NCBI RefSeq assembly: GCF_003327285.1
Contig: NZ_KZ848473.1
Coordinates: 1,116,001 to 1,180,000, forward strand
Direction: 5' to 3'
Source of the DNA: Microbacterium sorbitolivorans
GTDB lineage: Bacteria > Actinomycetota > Actinomycetes > Actinomycetales > Microbacteriaceae
DNA: 64,000 bases
This document shows positions 9,530-23,262 of this stretch, piece after piece; the stretch's first letter is position 1; each line of letters opens with the position of its first letter. Made by a program: the position numbers and the translations under genes. The notes beneath the pieces were generated by a model, which had not been told where the DNA came from, searched no databases, and worked only from the letters and a program-made list of their open reading frames with translations.

Positions 9530-11559
9530 CGTGTCTCCTTCAACATGACGTAGCCGAACGGTTCGAGCGTAGCGCCCGTGATGGCCTCGCCGCTGTCGAG
9601 CAGGGTGCCGCCAACCGACACGGTGTGGGCGCGGGTGTCGAAGTTGATGATCGTCGTGACATCACCGCGGCGCGAGACCTCGATCATTTCGCTCGGCACC
9701 TCGAGCACCGGATCCACGCCCGCCTCGCTCGCCGCCCACGCCGTGATGGCGCGCATCCCGTCGTCGTCGGGGATCGTCGCGAGGTAGTGCGCGCGCCCGG
9801 ATCCGGTGGTCTTGCTCGTCAGCGCCGGCTCGCCCGTGAGGCGTCCCGAGCTGAAGCGCGCGACGGTCTCGACCGACGGATCCAGGATCTGCAGCTGCTC
9901 GGCGAAGAACTCGCCGCGCACGGTCTCGCCCGCGAGCTCGACGTTCGCATGGTTTTCACCGGGGCCGCCGGCCGCGACGACGGATCCGGTGGTGTCGCCC
10001 GCCGACGTGCCGGCGGCGGCGGTGACGGGCGGCACGAGCGCGCCGAACTCCTCGGCCGTGACTCCGAGCACCTCGCGCAGGGCAACCTGGAAGCCGCCCT
10101 CGCGGAAGGCGTCGTCGGCGTCGACGACGTCGCTGAAGGCCGCGACGAGCAGGTGCCCGCCGCGCTTCACGAACGCCGTGAGGTTCGCGGCGGCCTCGTC
10201 GCCCAGCAGGTAGAGGTGCGGGGCGATGACGAGGTCGTAGGCCGAGACGTCCTCGGCGGGGTGCACGAGGTCGACGAGGATCTGCTGGCGGTGCAGGGCC
10301 GCGTGCCAGCGCGGGATGAGGGATCCGTAGTCGATCTCGCCGGGGTGGTCGGGGGCGTCGAGCGCCCAGCGCGCCTCCCAGTCGAACGCGATCGCGACGC
10401 GCGCGCCGGAGGCGGTGGATCCGAGGTCCGGGAGCGCCCGCAGCGTCGCGCCGAGGTCGGTGATCTCGCGCCAGGTGCGGGTGTTGGTGCCGGCGTGGGG
10501 CACCATGCCCGAGTGGAAGCGCTCGCTCCCGCGGCGCGACTGCCGCCACTGGAAGAAGTTGATGCCGTCGGCGCCGCGGGCGACGGCCTGGATCGACAGC
10601 GCCTTCATCTGCCGCGGCGCCTTCGGGGCGTTGGTGGGGCGCCAGTTGACGTCGTTCGGGGCCTGCTCGAGGAGCATCCACGGCACGTCCTTCTTCAGCG
10701 AGCGCATGAGGTCGCGCGTGAAGGCGGATCCGCGGAAGGTCTCGGGGTCGTTCGGATCTGCGTAGTTGTCGTCGGTGACGAGGTCGAGGTGCGGGGCCCA
10801 CTTCCAGTAGTCGGCGGGCGGGAAGAAGCCCATGAGGTTCGTCGTGACGGGCTGCGTGGCGCCCGCCGCCTTGACGATGTCGCGTTCCATGATGAATAGC
10901 TCGAGGAGCGTGTCGGAGGTGAACCGCTTGAAGTCGAGCAACCCGCCGGGGTTCAGGCTGTAGGGCGCCTTGCGCATCGGCACGATCTCGTCCCACGCCG
11001 TGTAGCGCTGCGACCAGAACATGGTGCCCCACGCGGCGTTGAGCGCCTCGAGCGAGCCGTACTTCTTCTGCAGCCACAGGCGGAATGCGACCGCCGCGTT
11101 GTCGGAGTAGTCGTAGTTGAGGTGGCAGCCGTACTCGTTGTTCGCCACCCACATACCCACGGCCGGGTGGTGCGCGTAGCGCTCGGCGAGAGCCGTCAGC
11201 AGCTCGCGCGCGAGGCGACGGTAGACGGGCGAGCTCGGCGCGTACGCCTGGCGGGATCCGTGCCAGAACGTCGATCCGTCGGCGTCCTTCGGGAGCATCT
11301 CGGGGTACTTCGTCGTCGCCCACGGCGGCGGCGTCGCCGTCGCGGTCGCCATCGACACCTGGATGCCGTTGCTGTGCAGCAGGTCGACGACGCGGTCGAG
11401 CCACTCCCACTCGAAGACGCCCTCCTCGGGCTGGATCTTCGCCCACGCGAACACGCCGACGCGCACCATGGTGACCCCGGCCTCGCGCATGAGGCGGACG
11501 TCTTCTTGCCAGACCGATTCGTCCCACTGCTCGGGGTTGTAGTCGCCGCCGTAATGCAT
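9526..11559 (-). CDS. Beta-galactosidase, GH42
   Basis: The 677-residue enzyme starts MHYGGDYNPEQWDESVW, the GH42 N-terminal signature. The acid/base Glu is in VANNEYGCHLNYD and the nucleophile Glu in WMLLEQAPNDVNWRP. The GH42 order is present: TIM barrel to about residue 390, then trimerisation (A5) and C-terminal beta domains. No signal peptide is visible, so it is intracellular. ATG 11559 is chosen because the protein homology begins there and AAAGGAG lies 11 nt upstream; 24 more in-frame residues upstream look non-coding. It is the first gene of the operon with the esterase (9529) and oxidoreductase (8738), with stop/start overlaps. A perfect palindrome at 11593-11610 is likely its operator. 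Confidence 0.92.
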   Translation of the reverse strand: MHYGGDYNPEQWDESVWQEDVRLMREAGVTMVRVGVFAWAKIQPEEGVFEWEWLDRVVDLLHSNGIQVSMATATATPPPWATTKYPEMLPKDADGSTFWHGSRQAYAPSSPVYRRLARELLTALAERYAHHPAVGMWVANNEYGCHLNYDYSDNAAVAFRLWLQKKYGSLEALNAAWGTMFWSQRYTAWDEIVPMRKAPYSLNPGGLLDFKRFTSDTLLELFIMERDIVKAAGATQPVTTNLMGFFPPADYWKWAPHLDLVTDDNYADPNDPETFRGSAFTRDLMRSLKKDVPWMLLEQAPNDVNWRPTNAPKAPRQMKALSIQAVARGADGINFFQWRQSRRGSERFHSGMVPHAGTNTRTWREITDLGATLRALPDLGSTASGARVAIAFDWEARWALDAPDHPGEIDYGSLIPRWHAALHRQQILVDLVHPAEDVSAYDLVIAPHLYLLGDEAAANLTAFVKRGGHLLVAAFSDVVDADDAFREGGFQVALREVLGVTAEEFGALVPPVTAAAGTSAGDTTGSVVAAGGPGENHANVELAGETVRGEFFAEQLQILDPSVETVARFSSGRLTGEPALTSKTTGSGRAHYLATIPDDDGMRAITAWAASEAGVDPVLEVPSEMIEVSRRGDVTTIINFDTRAHTVSVGGTLLDSGEAITGATLEPFGYVMLKETR

Positions 11560-11592
11560 GAGGTGGGTCACTCCTTTGTGTGAGGCGCCGGT

Positions 11593-11610
11593 TCTAGAAA
11601 CGTTTCTAGA
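11593..11610. promoter_or_regulatory. LacI-type operator upstream of GH42 gene
   Basis: TCTAGAAACGTTTCTAGA is a perfect 18-bp palindrome with the central CG of LacI-family sites. It lies 34 nt upstream of the GH42 start. It differs from the TGAACGTTCA sites nearby, so the cognate regulator is uncertain. Confidence 0.75.
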
Positions 11611-11640
11611 GCGCGGCGCAGATCGTCCCATTCAACCAGA

Positions 11641-11673
11641 TATCGCCCGCGGAACGCGCATCCGCGGGCGATA
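11641..11673. repeat. 13-bp perfect inverted repeat in divergent intergenic region
   Basis: TATCGCCCGCGGA (11641-11653) and its exact reverse complement (11661-11673) are separated by 7 nt. The repeat lies midway between divergent transcripts starting at 11559 (minus) and 11834 (plus). It could be an operator or an insulating hairpin; no T-tract follows on either strand. Confidence 0.6.
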
Positions 11674-11792
11674 ATCCGCGGCCGGTCGCGCTCGAATCGG
11701 CCACGGGCGGACACGACTGGGCGGTCTGGCGCACCGATCTCCTGCGCGCCCTCGCGGCCCACCCCTGGGCGTAGGGGCGGCGCCGCGCGATC

Positions 11793-11813
11793 TGCTAGCG
11801 TGAACGTTCTCAC
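11793..11813 (+). promoter_or_regulatory. Extended -10 promoter with TGAACGTTC-type operator
   Basis: TGCTAGCGT is an extended -10 element. The imperfect palindrome GTGAACGTTCTCAC (11800-11813) covers the expected transcription start. The same core occurs at 19838 and 23128 in front of another carbohydrate operon. No good -35 is visible. Confidence 0.55.
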
Positions 11814-11833
11814 AAGCGTTGAGGAAGAGATCA

Positions 11834-17098
<5,265 letters not shown>

Positions 17099-17099
17099 C

Positions 17100-17813
17100 T
17101 CAGTGGACCGCCACGTCGTAGGCGCGCAGGTTGCCGCACATGCCGAAGCGGCGGGCGGGCTCGAGGCCCGAGACGAGCGCGGCGTCGTCGAGGTGCGAGG
17201 CGTCGCCCGACGTCATGCGGGCGAGCAGCTCGAGGGTGTTCTGCGCCTGCGCCAGCGGGCCGTCCTGGACGATCGCGTTCCAGCCCGAGAGGCGGTCGGC
17301 GACGATCTCGGCCGCACGCTCGCGGAAGCGCTTCAGCGGGCCGTCGTCGCCCGCGATCATGGCGTCGCGGATCACGAGGTAGCCCTCGACCGCGAGGTCG
17401 CGGCGCTTTGCCGCGGCGATCGCGAGCTCCTCGTCCGACGCGCCGACCGGCAGGGCGGCCGCCTCGCGGTAGCGCTCGACGCTCTCGAGGTACTCGCTCG
17501 GGAACGTCATGACGGCATCGCCCGCCTCGGGCAGCCCCGCGTTCGACATCAGCACGACGAAGCGGGCGTTGTCGAGGTTGACGGCGCGGTGAATCGTGCC
17601 GGGGGTGAACCAGGTGATGGATCCGGGTTCGAGGTCGGTTTCCCGGTGGCCCTCGCTCGTCAGCGAGTGCAGTTGCCCGCGCCCGCCGACCGCGATGTAG
17701 CACTCCGTCGACGCGGTGTGCATGTGCGGGCTTCCGCCACAGATGCCATCGGGCGCCGGCGACGTATACACGTCGAGGAACGAAAGCGAGGTACCACCGG
17801 GAAACGTGCTCAT
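17100..17813 (-). CDS. Cupin-domain protein
   Basis: The 237-residue protein has one recognisable cupin barrel in its N-terminal half: SPHMHTASTECYIAVGGRGQ gives the first metal-binding motif (His, His, Glu), and ITWFTPGTIHRAVN gives the second with its His. The C-terminal half (about 120-237) is alpha-helical and Ala-rich, with no domain I recognise. Cupins in sugar operons are often isomerases, epimerases or lyases, but nothing here fixes the reaction. It sits in the importer operon between the PmoA-family gene (gap 2 nt) and the LacI gene. Confidence 0.75.
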   Translation of the reverse strand: MSTFPGGTSLSFLDVYTSPAPDGICGGSPHMHTASTECYIAVGGRGQLHSLTSEGHRETDLEPGSITWFTPGTIHRAVNLDNARFVVLMSNAGLPEAGDAVMTFPSEYLESVERYREAAALPVGASDEELAIAAAKRRDLAVEGYLVIRDAMIAGDDGPLKRFRERAAEIVADRLSGWNAIVQDGPLAQAQNTLELLARMTSGDASHLDDAALVSGLEPARRFGMCGNLRAYDVAVH

Positions 17814-17815
17814 GA

Positions 17816-18727
17816 TCAGCCCTTCGAAAGGATGCCGCGCACGGTCTCTGCCAGTGCGGGAGCGTCAGCGGTGACGCCGTCGGCAATACCCACACCGTAG
17901 CGGAATGTCGCCGACTCCCCCGCCGCGATCACGACCTCCTCGCTGAAGAACGGCGCGGGGTTGAGCGCGGCGAACTCCTCCGAGCGGGCGAACCACTGCG
18001 GCGGGTGGTGCGGGTTCTGCGTGTCGTCGAGCATGAGCACGAGCGACGACGCGTCGATGTGGTCGTGCTTGCCGGCGTAAGCCATCCACTCGTGGCGCTG
18101 GCCGCGCAGGTCGCTTCCGGTGCCGGTGCCGTCGCTCGTGACGAGCTCGCCGTCGGTGAACGAGCGCAGACCCCGCCAGAACAGGCCGCCGTAGCCGGCG
18201 TTGTCGCGGCCGCGGGTCGTCGGGGATCCGATCGAGATCGGGGCGCCCGAGACGTTGTCGAGCACCGTCTCGAAGGTGAGGATCCATGCGTCGTCGCTCG
18301 CCACCTGGGCGGTGATGCGGCGCGTCTCCGAGAAGTACGGCAGCCCGGCCTCGGTCGTCCAGTCGAGCTCGTGCTCGATGACGACGCGCTCGGGCGACTG
18401 GCTGAGCTCGGTGAAGCGGCGGTGGCCCTGCGTGCCGTTGTTCGGCAGCTGCACGTAGCCCTCGCCCGTCACATAGGTCGGGCCGCCCCAGAAGTTCTCG
18501 TTGTTTACGACCGGCAGCGACCACGTGATGCCTTTGTGCCACACGTGGTCGTGCGGGCGGTAGAGCCCCGTGTCGAGCCCGGCGCGCGTGCGGATCGGGT
18601 AGAAGTACGGCCGCGGCGACTCGAGCTGCACGTTGTCGGGGATATACACGTAGCGGAACAGCTCGACGTCGCCGTCGCGGACGACGACCTCGCGGTCGAT
18701 CTCGTGCGTGATGGTGAGGTTCGTCAT
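17816..18727 (-). CDS. PmoA-family (DUF6807-like) protein
   Basis: The 303-residue protein belongs to the family databases call 'PmoA' although it is not a methane monooxygenase subunit. Characteristic text is RPYFYPIRTRAG, LYRPHDHVWHKGITWSLP and NNENFWGG in the N-terminal half, and GRDNAGYGGLFWRGLRSF in the C-terminal half; the His-rich PHDHVWH motif is the likely functional site. The family is predicted to be beta-rich and to act on carbohydrates, but no reaction is established to my knowledge. It overlaps the upstream oxidoreductase by ATGA. The same two-gene pairing, in the other order, recurs at 38804-40761. Confidence 0.8.
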   Translation of the reverse strand: MTNLTITHEIDREVVVRDGDVELFRYVYIPDNVQLESPRPYFYPIRTRAGLDTGLYRPHDHVWHKGITWSLPVVNNENFWGGPTYVTGEGYVQLPNNGTQGHRRFTELSQSPERVVIEHELDWTTEAGLPYFSETRRITAQVASDDAWILTFETVLDNVSGAPISIGSPTTRGRDNAGYGGLFWRGLRSFTDGELVTSDGTGTGSDLRGQRHEWMAYAGKHDHIDASSLVLMLDDTQNPHHPPQWFARSEEFAALNPAPFFSEEVVIAAGESATFRYGVGIADGVTADAPALAETVRGILSKG

Positions 18728-19833
18728 CGGTTCGTCTCCTTCAGCGGCGCCCAGGGCACCATGCCGCCATCCATGCTCTTGCGGAACGGGTCATCCACGG
18801 TGATCTCGCCCGCCGCGATCGGCCGGCCGCGGAAGGCCGACGCGTAGGTTGCGGCGGCAAACTCCAGCGTACGGGTCGCGTCGGCCAGCGACACCTCCGG
18901 ATCCGTACCCGCGTCGAACGCGTCGAAGATCGCGGTGAGCTGCTGCGTGTGGCTCGACATCTCGGTGTCGTCGGTGAGGTTCCACTTCTCGGCGAGCTCG
19001 GCGTGGCCCTCCGCCGGGGTGAAGGTCCAGTCGGCGTCGGTGTACCCGTAGAGGTGCTCGACCTCGACGGTCGCGTACTCGAAGTCGAAGCGCAGGCGGC
19101 TCGTCTCGCGCGGCGACACGATCGAGTTCACGATCGTCGCGAGCGCGCCGCTCTCGAAGCGCGCGACGGCGACCGAGACGTCCTCCGTGTCGGTAGGGCG
19201 CGTCTGGCGCGCCGCCATGGCGCTCACGCTCTGCCAGGGGCCGAGGATCGCGAGCAGCACGTCGAACTGGTGGATGCCGTGACCCATCGTGGGGCCACCG
19301 CCCTCGACGGCCCACTTGCCGCGCCAGGGCAGGTCGAAGTAACTATCGGCGCGGTACCAGAGCGTCTCGCAGGTCGCGACGAGCGGGCGACCGAGGGATC
19401 CGTCGTTCGCGAGCTCCGCGAGGCGGCGCGCGGCGCGGCCGAAGCGGTGCTGGAAGACCGTCAGGACGGGAACGCCCGTCTCGCGCTCGACCTCGGCGAG
19501 GGTGTCGAGCTCCGCCAGGCTCAGGGCCGTCGGCTTCTCGGTGAGAACCGCGACGCCGGCCCGCATCGCGATCGTCGCGAGCGGGACGTGGGATCCGGGA
19601 GGCGTGCACACGTGCACGAGGTCGAGCTTCTCGGAGGCGATGAGCTCGGCCGCGTCGGCGTAGGTCTTCTCGACGCCGTACTGGTCGGCGAAGCCGCGGG
19701 CGCGGTCGGCGTCGACGTCGGCGACGGCGACGAGCTCGACGCGGTCGGACAGCTTCGTCAGCGCCTCGGCGTGCGCGTGGGCGATGGCTCCGGTGCCGAT
19801 GATGGCGGAACGGTAGCGGGCGGGCGTGGTCAT
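18724..19833 (-). CDS. Gfo/Idh/MocA family oxidoreductase
   Basis: The 369-residue protein has a Rossmann motif in SAIIGTGAIAHAHAEAL, the EKP lysine in VLTEKPTALSLAEL, and GGGPTMGHGIHQFDVLLAILG in the C-terminal domain. ATG 19833 is chosen because the homology starts there and GAAGGA precedes it; the operator-like TGAACGTTCC lies in the same leader. It follows the substrate-binding-protein gene across an 82-bp gap containing a strong hairpin, and overlaps the PmoA-family gene downstream by ATGA. It probably oxidises the sugar or sugar derivative brought in by the linked importer. Confidence 0.87.
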   Translation of the reverse strand: MTTPARYRSAIIGTGAIAHAHAEALTKLSDRVELVAVADVDADRARGFADQYGVEKTYADAAELIASEKLDLVHVCTPPGSHVPLATIAMRAGVAVLTEKPTALSLAELDTLAEVERETGVPVLTVFQHRFGRAARRLAELANDGSLGRPLVATCETLWYRADSYFDLPWRGKWAVEGGGPTMGHGIHQFDVLLAILGPWQSVSAMAARQTRPTDTEDVSVAVARFESGALATIVNSIVSPRETSRLRFDFEYATVEVEHLYGYTDADWTFTPAEGHAELAEKWNLTDDTEMSSHTQQLTAIFDAFDAGTDPEVSLADATRTLEFAAATYASAFRGRPIAAGEITVDDPFRKSMDGGMVPWAPLKETNR

Positions 19834-19837
19834 GGTG

Positions 19838-19847
19838 TGAACGTTCC
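19838..19847. promoter_or_regulatory. TGAACGTTC-type operator half-overlapping a Shine-Dalgarno
   Basis: TGAACGTTCC (plus-strand text) lies 5-14 nt upstream of the minus-strand start at 19833. It matches the perfect TGAACGTTCA at 23128 in nine of ten positions. Lying within the leader and overlapping GAAGGA, it may be a secondary operator inside the operon. Confidence 0.5.
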
Positions 19848-19862
19848 TTCGTGGAGGCGACG

Positions 19863-19894
19863 GATGGGGGACGGCGCGATGCCCGTCCCCCATC
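19863..19894 (-). terminator. Strong intercistronic hairpin after binding-protein gene
   Basis: A perfect 12-bp stem (GATGGGGGACGG with CCGTCCCCCATC) closes an 8-nt loop. No T-tract follows. Its position just after the binding-protein gene fits a partial terminator or mRNA-stabilising hairpin that raises binding-protein expression relative to the genes downstream. Confidence 0.6.
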
Positions 19895-19915
19895 CCCTGG
19901 CTGTTCGCCCGGTGC

Positions 19916-21223
19916 TTATCGGGCGTTATCGATCTCGGTCTGCAGCTCGGCGACGAACGCCTCGGCCGCGGTCTCCGGCGTCGACTGCCCAGCGAAGACC
20001 TCCTGCGTGTAGCGCTGCAGGATCGCCTCGATCGTCGAGGCGCCGTTCGGCGTCACGACCGGGGCGACGGCGCCGGGGGTCACGCGATCTTGGTACTCGA
20101 TCGCGGCCTGGTCGGTCGCCGAGAGCTGGTCGGCGATCGCCGCGCGGATCTCGTCGTTCGCGGGAACGCCGCGCTCGGTGAGGATGATGTCGGCCGACTC
20201 TTCGCTGTTCTCGAGGAAGTCGACGAACAGGGCGGCCTCGGCCTTGTGCTCGCTCGTCGAGGCGATCGACCAGAACATCGACGGCTTGTATGACGACGGG
20301 TCGACGCCCTCGGGCTCGGGAGCCTTCAGAAGCACGAGGCTCGCGCCGCTCGCCTGCGCCAGGGCGGTGAGCTGGGTGTTCCACGCGACCGCGAGGCCGA
20401 CCTTGCCGGTGGCCATGTCGTTGCCCGAGATGCCGGCGTTGAACGACTCGGTGATGGCGGCGGCCGAGTTCATGCCGCCCGACTCCTGCAGGTCGAGCTC
20501 GAACTGCCACATCTTCGCCAGGATCGACGGGTCGAGCGTGACCTCGCCGTCCTCGCCGAAGACCTCGTTGCCCTCCGAGCGCGCCCAGTGCTTCAGGCCG
20601 CCGATGTCGAAACCGCCGAGCTGGTCGGCGCCGGTGACGGCGCCGCCGCTCTTGTCGGTGAGCTCGTTCGCGAGGTCGGCGACGTCGTCCCACGTCCAGG
20701 TCTCGTCGTCGGGCAGCTCGATGCCGTACTCGTCGAACAGATCCTTGTTCGCGACGATCGCGTAGGTCGCGATGCCGTGCGGGAATGCGTACTGCGTGCC
20801 GTCGATCTGGCCGGTAGCGAGCGCCGAATCCTCGATGTTCGCGGTGTCGATGTCGAGGGCGCCCATGTCGGTGAGCGCGCCGCGGTCGGCGTAGGACGCC
20901 AGGTACAGCTCGTCCATCTGCACGACGTCGGGCATGTCGCTCGCGGCGGTGCGGGTGGCGAGGCCGTCCCAGTAGCCCGTCCAGTCGGAGGACTCGGCCT
21001 GCACCGTGATGTTCGGGTACTTCGCCTCGAAGGCCTCGATGACCTCGTTGGTCTGCGTGACGCGGGCGTCGCCGCCCCAGTACGCGAGCGAGATCGTGAC
21101 GTCGCCGTCGCTCAGCTCGGCGGGCGCGTCGGAGGCGTTCGAGCAGCCGGCGAGCGCGCCGACCGTGATGGTGGCGACGGCCGCGGCGCCAAAACGGACG
21201 ATGTTCTTCTTCGTCGAGAACAC
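19916..21223 (-). CDS. Sugar ABC transporter substrate-binding lipoprotein
   Basis: The 435-residue extracytoplasmic solute receptor (family 1, MalE-like) has an N-terminal lipoprotein signal with lipobox LAGC at Cys27, then DVTISLAYWGGDAR and the usual two-lobed layout; SSYKPSMFWSIASTSEHKAEAALFVDFLENSE near the C-terminus is typical of the family. The start is GTG 21223, four bases after AAGGAG. It is the third gene of the operon, after two permeases. No ATPase gene is linked, as is usual where a shared MsiK-type ATPase is used. The substrate is unknown. Confidence 0.92.
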   Translation of the reverse strand: MFSTKKNIVRFGAAAVATITVGALAGCSNASDAPAELSDGDVTISLAYWGGDARVTQTNEVIEAFEAKYPNITVQAESSDWTGYWDGLATRTAASDMPDVVQMDELYLASYADRGALTDMGALDIDTANIEDSALATGQIDGTQYAFPHGIATYAIVANKDLFDEYGIELPDDETWTWDDVADLANELTDKSGGAVTGADQLGGFDIGGLKHWARSEGNEVFGEDGEVTLDPSILAKMWQFELDLQESGGMNSAAAITESFNAGISGNDMATGKVGLAVAWNTQLTALAQASGASLVLLKAPEPEGVDPSSYKPSMFWSIASTSEHKAEAALFVDFLENSEESADIILTERGVPANDEIRAAIADQLSATDQAAIEYQDRVTPGAVAPVVTPNGASTIEAILQRYTQEVFAGQSTPETAAEAFVAELQTEIDNAR

Positions 21224-21251
21224 TTTTCTCCTTAGGTGAGAGGTAAGAGGC

Positions 21252-22154
21252 TTACTTGCCGCCGGTCGTCGCGATGCCCTGGAGCAGGAATCGCTGACCG
21301 AAGAGGAAGACGAGGAACACGGGCAGGAGCGAGACGACGCTCATTCCGAAGACCGCGCCCCAGTCGGTCGCCGACTGCGCGTCGACGAACTGGCGCACCG
21401 CGAGCGATGCCGTCGCCATCTCGGGCTTGGTGAGGTAGATCAGCTGGCTGAAGAAGTCGTTCCACGTCCAGATGAAGGTGAAGATCGTCGTCGTGCCGAG
21501 GGCCGGGACCATGAGCGGCATGATGATCTGGAAGAAAATGCGGGCGTGGCCGGCACCGTCGATGCGCGCCGCCTCGTCGAGCTCGCGCGGAATGCCGCGG
21601 ATGAACTGCACCATGAGGAACACGAAGAACGCATCGGTCGCGAGCAGCTTCGGCACGATCAGCGGTAGGTAGGTGTTCACCCACCCGATCTGGCTGAACA
21701 TGATGTACTGCGGCACGATGATGACGTGCACGGGCAGCATGATCGTCACGAGCATCGCGCCAAACCACCAGCGCTTGCTCTTGAAGTTCAGCCGCGCGAA
21801 CGCGTACGCCGCGAGCGAGCACGACACGAGGTTGCCGACGATGCAGCCGAGCACGATGATCATCGAGTTGATCAGGTACTTACCGAACGGATACGTCAGG
21901 GCGTTCCAGCCGTTGACGTAGTTGTCGATGTCGAAGGTCTTGAGGATCAGGCTCGGGTCGCCGAAGATCGCGTCGTTCGGCCGCAGCGAGCTGACGACCA
22001 TCCAGAGCACCGGGTAGAGCATGATCAGGCCGACGATGATCAGCACGATGTGCTTCACGACGGGGCCGAACTTCCGCCGCATCTTGCGGGCGGATCCGGC
22101 CGGGGTGCGCGTCGCCCGCGTCGGGGCGTTGAGGATGAGGGATGTCTCAGTCAT
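21252..22154 (-). CDS. Sugar ABC transporter permease (MalG-like)
   Basis: The 300-residue inner-membrane protein has six predicted hydrophobic segments and the EAA loop EAARIDGAGHARIFFQIIMP, through which it would contact the ATPase. VLWMVVSSLRPNDAIF at the N-terminus and the closing FLFGQRFLLQGIATTGGK are typical of the MalG/CUT1 partner. It overlaps the preceding permease by 8 nt, so the two are translationally coupled. Confidence 0.92.
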   Translation of the reverse strand: MTETSLILNAPTRATRTPAGSARKMRRKFGPVVKHIVLIIVGLIMLYPVLWMVVSSLRPNDAIFGDPSLILKTFDIDNYVNGWNALTYPFGKYLINSMIIVLGCIVGNLVSCSLAAYAFARLNFKSKRWWFGAMLVTIMLPVHVIIVPQYIMFSQIGWVNTYLPLIVPKLLATDAFFVFLMVQFIRGIPRELDEAARIDGAGHARIFFQIIMPLMVPALGTTTIFTFIWTWNDFFSQLIYLTKPEMATASLAVRQFVDAQSATDWGAVFGMSVVSLLPVFLVFLFGQRFLLQGIATTGGK

Positions 22155-23064
22155 CGTAGAAAACCCAGTACTTGGAGGCCCAGAAGTTGATGGCGGTGAA
22201 GGCGCCGATGATCAGCACCAGCAGCCACGCGAGGGCCGAGGCGTAACCCATGTCGAAGTTTCGGAAACCGCGCTGGTACAGGTACAGCGAGAACAGCATC
22301 GTCGAGTCGGCGGGGCCGCCCGTGCCGCCCGAGACGACGAATGCCTGCGTGAACGACTGGAACGCGTGGATGATCTGCAGCACGAGGTTGAAGAAGATGA
22401 TCGGGCTGAGCATCGGCAGCGTCACGTTCGAGAACTGGCGCCACTTCCCCGCGCCGTCGATCTGCGCGGCCTCATAGAGCGACGTCGGCACCTGACGAAG
22501 GCCCGCCAGGAAGATGACCATCGGCGCGCCGAAGGCCCAGACGTTCAGGAGGATGAGGGTCCAGATCGCGGTGTCGGGCGACGAGATCCAGCCCTTGCCG
22601 TCGATGCCGAAGAAGGCGAGGAACTGGTTGACGAGGCCCTCGGTTCCGAAGACCACGCGCCACAGCACGGCGATCGCGACGGATCCGCCGATGAGCGACG
22701 GCAGGTAGAACACCGAGCGGTAGAACGACAGGCCGCGCACGCCCTTGTCGAGGAAGATCGCGAGCGCGAGCGCGAACGCGAGCTGCAGCGGAACCGAGAC
22801 GACGACGTAGAGGAACGTGACGCCGAGCGACTTCAGGAGGCGCTCGTCGGAGAACATTCGGATGAAGTTGTCGATGCCGATGAAATTCGGCGTCTGGAGG
22901 AGGTTGTAGTCGGTGAATGACAGGAACAGCGACGCGACCAGGGGTCCCGCCGTGATGGCAAACAGGCCGATGAACCAGGGCAAGAGGAACCAGAACGCGG
23001 CCTTGCCGTCGCCCCCGCCCTTCGGGGAGCTCTTCAGTTCGCGAAGCTCACTGACGACGCTCAT
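22147..23064 (-). CDS. Sugar ABC transporter permease (MalF-like)
   Basis: The 305-residue membrane protein opens with AFWFLLPWFIGLFAITAGP, typical of the MalF/CUT1 partner, and has about six hydrophobic segments and the EAA loop EAAQIDGAGKWRQFSNVTLP. ATG 23064 is preceded by GAAAGGTGG. It is the first gene of the operon 23064-16085 (two permeases, receptor, oxidoreductase, PmoA-family protein, cupin, LacI), expressed from a promoter with a perfect TGAACGTTCA operator about 64 nt upstream. Confidence 0.92.
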   Translation of the reverse strand: MSVVSELRELKSSPKGGGDGKAAFWFLLPWFIGLFAITAGPLVASLFLSFTDYNLLQTPNFIGIDNFIRMFSDERLLKSLGVTFLYVVVSVPLQLAFALALAIFLDKGVRGLSFYRSVFYLPSLIGGSVAIAVLWRVVFGTEGLVNQFLAFFGIDGKGWISSPDTAIWTLILLNVWAFGAPMVIFLAGLRQVPTSLYEAAQIDGAGKWRQFSNVTLPMLSPIIFFNLVLQIIHAFQSFTQAFVVSGGTGGPADSTMLFSLYLYQRGFRNFDMGYASALAWLLVLIIGAFTAINFWASKYWVFYDD

Positions 23065-23127
23065 TCAGCACCACCTTTCAACATTGAACGATGCGTTGGA
23101 CACATCGAAACTTCTTCGTTTCCCATA

Positions 23128-23165
23128 TGAACGTTCACACTATGGGAGCTTTCGGGACCGCGCAA
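23128..23165 (-). promoter_or_regulatory. Promoter and operator of importer operon
   Basis: On the minus strand TTGCGC (23165-23160), a 17-nt spacer and TAGTGT (23142-23137) form a -35/-10 pair. The perfect palindrome TGAACGTTCA (23128-23137) covers the expected start of transcription. LacI at 16085-17098 is the likely ligand. Confidence 0.7.
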
Positions 23166-23181
23166 GCCGCGGGGAACCGCT

Positions 23182-23210
23182 TTCCGATTGCGTTACGGAT
23201 CCGAGATAAT
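23182..23210 (+). promoter_or_regulatory. Promoter of SGNH hydrolase gene
   Basis: TTCCGA (23182-23187), a 17-nt spacer and GATAAT (23205-23210) lie upstream of the gene at 23263, giving a leader of about 45 nt. It is back-to-back with the importer promoter, and the two could influence each other. Confidence 0.45.
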
Positions 23211-23262
23211 TGATGAGTGCCCGCACCGCCGCGGGCCCCTACCCCTGCCTCGAAGGAGCACC

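Noticed and set aside
11560..11631. N-terminal extension of the GH42 protein by 24 residues
   Set aside because: The extension covers the operator and Shine-Dalgarno region and does not resemble GH42; the family N-terminus starts at 11559.
17816..18727. Methane monooxygenase subunit
   Set aside because: The family name PmoA is historical; the protein is soluble, with no membrane segments, and lies in a sugar operon.
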